Origin: JBJGXI01 sp045635475
GTDB lineage: Bacteria; Bacillota; Bacilli; Bacillales; Amphibacillaceae
Assembly (NCBI RefSeq): GCF_045635475.1
Contig: NZ_JBJGXI010000024.1
Location: forward strand, 1 to 64,000
Length of the DNA stretch: 64,000 nucleotides
Reading direction: 5' to 3'
Shown: one piece after another, positions 60,222-64,000 of the stretch
Numbering within the stretch: the first letter of the stretch is position 1
Layout of the letters: each line of letters begins with the position of its first letter
The notes under the pieces: model-generated
Database searches by the model: none
Seen by the model: the letters and a program-made list of their open reading frames with translations, nothing else
What the model was told of the DNA's origin: nothing
Position numbers and translations under genes: made by a program

Positions 60222-62009
60222 TTATTTATATAACGGTCCATATGTTGTACAAGCGCGGTAATCTGCACCTTCCGGATCATTTGTACCAAACATATTCCAT
60301 GCACTTGGTCTGAAGATTTTTTCTCTAGCTACGTTATGCATATTCACTGGAATACGTAGCATCGAAGCTAATGTAATCAAGTCAGCGCCGATATGACCAT
60401 AGCTTGCAGCGCAGTGGTTGGATCCCCAGTTATTCATTACCGAATACACATCAGAGAAGGCACCTTCCCCGGTTAAATTAGGTACGAACCACGTAGTTGG
60501 CCAGGTTGGATCTGTACGATCGTTTAATATTTGATGAACGTTTTTAGGAAGGTCTACTGTGTATCCTTCTGCAAGTTGTAGTACTGGTCCAATGCCTTTA
60601 ATCAAATTTATTCTAGCAATGGTAATTGGCATGTCACCTTTTGTAAGAAAGTTACTAGAAAATCCACCGCCACGGAAATATTCAGTATTGGCAGGTCTCC
60701 ATGAAGTAGCAGCTAATGATTTGTTCGCTTCTTTTTCGGTAATTTCCCAGAAAGGCTTCATGGCAGGTTTTCCATTTTTTGTTTGTTCACCTGCACCGTC
60801 TAGTGCTGCAGAACCAGAGTTTAGTAGATGAATAATGCCGTCTTTTGCTCTACCTTCTAGCTCTTCTCCTGTAACACGTTTTACTGCATCTGGACTCCAG
60901 TACGTTCTTACATCGGCAAAGATTTGTGCAGCATTCGTTAATAGATTACCAAATAGCATCGTAACCGCATTTAACGAGTCATTTTCCGTAGCAACCATGT
61001 ACGGTGCGCGAATGCCGTTCCAATCAAACGAAGAGTTTAGCAAAGCTTCTGAAAAGTCTCCGTTCGGGAAATGGTCGGTCCATTGCCGTTGCCCTTGGAA
61101 ACCGGAAGCGATTGCATTATGCCCCATAGCTTCTTCTTCAAAGCCAAGCGCTACTAACTTATCATTACCAATCATTAAATCTTTCATAATTAGTGTCATT
61201 TTCACATTCATTTCCCAGTCTTGTTCTTTTTGTTCTCGTGTGCGTTGATTTTCTTCTGGGTTAGTATCAGAGCCTTCTTTACAATATTCTTTCACCCACT
61301 TCAATGCTTTTTCATATTCATCTTTATCATAGATTTCTTCATTAACTCTACGAACATACTCTGTCATGTCAATGTATTCATTTCGCATTCCTAAATATTC
61401 TTGGAAAAAGTTCTCATCAATCATACTAGCAGCAATCCCCATGGAAACGGATCCCATAGATAAATATGATTTTCCTTTCAGCATTGCAACAGCAAGGCCT
61501 GATCTAGCGAAACGGAGTACTTTTTCCTTTACGTCTTCGGGAACTGCAGTATCACCTGCATCTTGAACATCTTTTCCGTAAATACCGAAAGCAGGGATTC
61601 CTTTTTGATTGTGTGCAGCTAATACTGCTGCTAAGTAAACTGCCCCAGGACGTTCGGTTCCATTAAAGCCCCAAATAGCGTTAGGCAGCTGCGGATTCAT
61701 GTCCATCGTTTCAGATCCATAGCACCAACAAGGTGTAACTGTGATCGTAACACCAACGGATTCTTTATCAAATTTCTCCTTAGCCTTGGCTGCTTCTGCG
61801 ACACCACCAATACACGTATCTGCAATGACACATTCTACTTCTTCTCCATTATAATGTTTGAGATTATCACTAAGCATTTGTGCAACAGCTTTCGCTAGAT
61901 TCATCGTATTTTCTTCTAACGATTCTCTAACTCCTTTTCTTCTCCCATCAATGGTTGGACGAATCCCGATTTTCGGTAATGATCCGTGGAAACGGTTTTT
62001 TTCAGACAT
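60222..62009 (-). CDS. fucI: L-fucose isomerase FucI
   Basis: Converts L-fucose to L-fuculose (and often D-arabinose to D-ribulose) with Mn2+. The 595-residue length is typical. The N-terminal LPKIGIRPTIDGRRKGVRESLE is a family hallmark; metal ligands are in the Glu of GFEEEAMGHNA, the Asp of LLNSSFDWNGIRAP and the His of SNHCAASYGHIG. AGGAGG ribosome site. It follows the FGGY kinase gene on the same strand with an 82-base gap, forming a kinase-isomerase unit, likely with the aldolase upstream. Confidence 0.97.
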   Translation of the reverse strand: MSEKNRFHGSLPKIGIRPTIDGRRKGVRESLEENTMNLAKAVAQMLSDNLKHYNGEEVECVIADTCIGGVAEAAKAKEKFDKESVGVTITVTPCWCYGSETMDMNPQLPNAIWGFNGTERPGAVYLAAVLAAHNQKGIPAFGIYGKDVQDAGDTAVPEDVKEKVLRFARSGLAVAMLKGKSYLSMGSVSMGIAASMIDENFFQEYLGMRNEYIDMTEYVRRVNEEIYDKDEYEKALKWVKEYCKEGSDTNPEENQRTREQKEQDWEMNVKMTLIMKDLMIGNDKLVALGFEEEAMGHNAIASGFQGQRQWTDHFPNGDFSEALLNSSFDWNGIRAPYMVATENDSLNAVTMLFGNLLTNAAQIFADVRTYWSPDAVKRVTGEELEGRAKDGIIHLLNSGSAALDGAGEQTKNGKPAMKPFWEITEKEANKSLAATSWRPANTEYFRGGGFSSNFLTKGDMPITIARINLIKGIGPVLQLAEGYTVDLPKNVHQILNDRTDPTWPTTWFVPNLTGEGAFSDVYSVMNNWGSNHCAASYGHIGADLITLASMLRIPVNMHNVAREKIFRPSAWNMFGTNDPEGADYRACTTYGPLYK

Positions 62010-62091
62010 GTTTCATTCCTCCTATTTTAGTAGATAGATTTTGTAATACTAATTTTTTAGTTATTCAAATTTATTTAGACATTGAATTGGA

Positions 62092-63558
62092 TTAAACAAA
62101 CTCTTTGAAGCGGTCATAAGCCTCTTGCCACTTCATTTGGTTCTTTGGTTCATACACAGCAACATCAAATGAGTTGTCTACAATCTCTCTTGCTTCACTT
62201 AAGTTATTTAGTTCACCTAATGAAATCCATTGTGCAATGGAATTACCGATCGAGCTAGCCTCAATAGGGCCAGCTATTACTTCTCGATCCGTTGCGTTAG
62301 CGGTAAAGTGGCATAGCCTCTGGTTTTGAATACCGCCACCACCCATGTGAATTTTATTTAACTGCTTACCAGTTAGCTTTTCTAATCTTTCCACTACCCA
62401 ACGGTACTTTAATGCAAGACTTTCTAGAATACATGTAAGTATTTCCGCTCTTGTTTCAGGAACTTTTTGACCACTATTTCGACAAAAGGCTTGAATCGCT
62501 TCCACCATATTTGTAGGATTAAAAAACGATGGATCATCTGGATTTATAAAAGATTGAAAGGATGTTGCGTTTGCTCCTAATTGATCTTCTTCTATATAAT
62601 TAGTTGCAATGCCTTCCTTCTCCCAAATGATTCGACATTGTTGCAGAAGCCAAAGTCCCATATTATTTTTTAATAGGCGATATTGCCCATCAATTGTACC
62701 TTCATTCGTAAATCCCCATTCATATGCCTCTTGAGTGACTACAGGTTTCTCTACTTGCACACCCATTAACACCCAAGTTCCACAGCTCATAAACACAGAA
62801 TTATTATCTTTTATAGGTAGTGCTGCGAGTGCAGAGGCTGTGTCATGGCCTGCAATATTAATTACTTTGACAGGATCCATTAATAGTTCCAAATTTATCT
62901 CTGGTAACGTATGTCCAATCGATGTCATCGGCATCGTAACTGGAGCAAATATATGCGCTGGTATTCCGAATTGTTTTACTAATGCCGTGTCCCAATCTTT
63001 TGAGTCTTTATCTAGCATTTGCGTAGTAGAACTAATGGTAAATTCATTTCGCTTTTCACCAGAAAATAAGTAAGAAATTAAATTCGGTGTCATCAGTAAC
63101 GTTTCAGCATTTTCAAGTAATGAAGGGTTATTTTTCTGGATGCCATAGAGCTGGAATAAGGTGTTAATTGGTGCTGTCTCATTTCCTGTTCTATAAAACA
63201 AGTCATCCTTCGCTGTCGTTTTTAAGGCTTCTGTCATCCCAACTGCATGCTGTGGGTCGCGATAGCTGTATGGGTTACTCAAGAGTTCCCCATTTTTGGA
63301 TAATAAACCGAAGTCTACTCCCCACGTATCGATACCCATGCTTTCCACATTTTTGTTTCCGTTTTTCAAACTTTTTTTCATACCTACTTTCATTTCTTCA
63401 AAAATCTTTAAAATGTCCCAATAATAATGATTCGTTACATGAACCGGGCTATTGAAAAAACGATGCTGTTCTTCAAAATGTAACCGTTTACCATCGAAAC
63501 TACTTAAAATTAAGCGCCCATTTGATGCGCCTAAATCGAATGCCCAAACCTTTTTCAT
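62092..63558 (-). CDS. FGGY kinase of the rhamnulokinase group, probable L-fuculokinase
   Basis: A 488-residue kinase with WAFDLGASNGRLIL, GIDTWGVDFGLL, NTLFQLYGI and INIAGHDTASAL, all typical of RhaB-type FGGY kinases. Between an L-fucose isomerase gene and a class II aldolase gene, it most likely phosphorylates L-fuculose to L-fuculose-1-phosphate. By sequence it looks like a rhamnulokinase, so a broad or switched specificity should be kept in mind. AGGAGGG ribosome site. Confidence 0.85.
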   Translation of the reverse strand: MKKVWAFDLGASNGRLILSSFDGKRLHFEEQHRFFNSPVHVTNHYYWDILKIFEEMKVGMKKSLKNGNKNVESMGIDTWGVDFGLLSKNGELLSNPYSYRDPQHAVGMTEALKTTAKDDLFYRTGNETAPINTLFQLYGIQKNNPSLLENAETLLMTPNLISYLFSGEKRNEFTISSTTQMLDKDSKDWDTALVKQFGIPAHIFAPVTMPMTSIGHTLPEINLELLMDPVKVINIAGHDTASALAALPIKDNNSVFMSCGTWVLMGVQVEKPVVTQEAYEWGFTNEGTIDGQYRLLKNNMGLWLLQQCRIIWEKEGIATNYIEEDQLGANATSFQSFINPDDPSFFNPTNMVEAIQAFCRNSGQKVPETRAEILTCILESLALKYRWVVERLEKLTGKQLNKIHMGGGGIQNQRLCHFTANATDREVIAGPIEASSIGNSIAQWISLGELNNLSEAREIVDNSFDVAVYEPKNQMKWQEAYDRFKEFV

Positions 63559-63603
63559 CCTATCCCTCCTGATCTGTTGATCAGCTTGAACAAATCTATT
63601 GTT

Positions 63604-64000
63604 TTATGAATCTTTTAACAGTTTTGATCTAAACTTTTCAGCAGCTAAGTTGCGTAAATCCTGGCACTCATCCTCTGATAATAATCTCGGAGTACCAACG
63701 GTTGATGCAATTGTGAAAACTTTGGCTGCTTCTTCTGTTAGTTGCATGAAGAAGTATGCTTCCTTCATCGACTTTCCGACTGTCATCACACCGTGATTTC
63801 TCATCACAACTACATCAGCATCGTCAATAACTGCTGCTACTTTATCAGCTAATACATTGGTAGTAGGAATCACATAATCCAAATATGCGACTTTTTTAAC
63901 CATCGCAGGAAAATCAGGGAACATATTCGGGATATCTTTTCCAGCAGAAGAGACGCCGACAGAGTAGCTAGGATGTGCATGTAAGACGGAATTAATATCT
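63604..64000 (-). CDS. fucA: Class II aldolase, probable L-fuculose-1-phosphate aldolase (5' end outside window)
   Basis: Only the C-terminal 131 codons are in the window; the gene continues past position 64000. Visible zinc ligands are the two His of SVLHAHPSYS and the His of VVMRNHGVMTVG. It would split L-fuculose-1-phosphate into dihydroxyacetone phosphate and L-lactaldehyde. It is the first gene in the direction of transcription before the kinase and fucI, with 45 bases to the kinase. Rhamnulose-1-phosphate aldolase and other class II aldolases share these motifs, so the name leans on context. Confidence 0.82.
   Translation of the reverse strand, partial: DINSVLHAHPSYSVGVSSAGKDIPNMFPDFPAMVKKVAYLDYVIPTTNVLADKVAAVIDDADVVVMRNHGVMTVGKSMKEAYFFMQLTEEAAKVFTIASTVGTPRLLSEDECQDLRNLAAEKFRSKLLKDS

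Noticed and set aside
60559..61248. Long + strand reading frames opposite fucI
   Set aside because: They mirror the well-conserved fucI gene and have no ribosome sites or motifs.
1..64000. CRISPR array, prophage, tRNA or rRNA genes
   Set aside because: No regularly spaced short repeats, no phage structural module and no tRNA/rRNA signatures were seen on reading the intergenic regions; only mobile-element fragments are present.

Overview
The window looks like a chromosome segment of a low-GC, spore-forming Firmicute of the family Bacillaceae, probably close to Oceanobacillus, Virgibacillus or Gracilibacillus. This rests on strong AGGAGG-type ribosome sites, some GTG/TTG starts, a spo0M gene, LPXTA/LPXTS sortase signals and two dispersed intergenic repeats of a kind common in that group. 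The genus assignment is inference. Almost everything concerns uptake and breakdown of plant-type sugars: hexuronates and aldonates on the left, L-fucose and fucosylated glycans on the right.

Region 1 (about 0.5-10.2 kb, all +): 6-phosphogluconate dehydrogenase, larC1, a TIM-barrel isomerase, a LarA-family nickel-pincer racemase/epimerase, an SDR resembling fructuronate reductase, an FGGY gluconokinase, larB, larC2 and larE. All cofactor-maturation genes (larB, a split larC, larE) surround the LarA homologue, and the neighbours are aldonate enzymes, not lactate genes. I infer that the LarA homologue is an aldonate C2-epimerase (D-mannonate to D-gluconate). That would give a bypass fructuronate -> mannonate -> gluconate -> 6-phosphogluconate -> ribulose-5-P. 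A ROK repressor gene (10.4-11.5 kb) ends the block. Three inverted repeats of one XylR/ROK-like design lie upstream of gnd, of larA and of the repressor gene itself.

Region 2 (11.6-21.8 kb): a LacI-type regulator, uxaE and uxaC, a DeoR regulator, kduD, kduI, kdgK, kdgA and a Gfo/Idh/MocA oxidoreductase. Together these channel galacturonate, glucuronate and unsaturated uronates to 2-keto-3-deoxygluconate and on to pyruvate plus glyceraldehyde-3-P. No mannonate dehydratase (uxuA) is visible, which fits the proposed region 1 bypass. A shared palindrome centred on AACAACGTTGTT lies upstream of uxaE and of the Gfo/Idh gene, usually close to a cre-like box.

Region 3 (22-29 kb): a minus-strand operon of NitT/TauT-type ABC importer, isochorismatase-fold cysteine hydrolase and DHA2-type MFS exporter, then a DUF2294 gene and spo0M.

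Region 4 (29-64 kb): a fucose locus. It has an aldo-keto reductase, a fuconolactonase-like amidohydrolase, an AraC regulator and a zinc dehydrogenase (possible oxidative fucose route); a 1698-residue wall-anchored beta-helix protein; a GH29 fucosidase with a divergent AraC regulator; a 1609-residue wall-anchored GH95-like enzyme; a YesL-like protein; a YesM/YesN two-component system with a sugar ABC importer lacking its own ATPase; a GH31 enzyme; and fucU, fucI, an FGGY kinase and a truncated class II aldolase (phosphorylating fucose route). This part is scattered with decayed genes: an IS1634-type transposase, integrase, aldo-keto reductase, SDR and sortase-substrate remnants.
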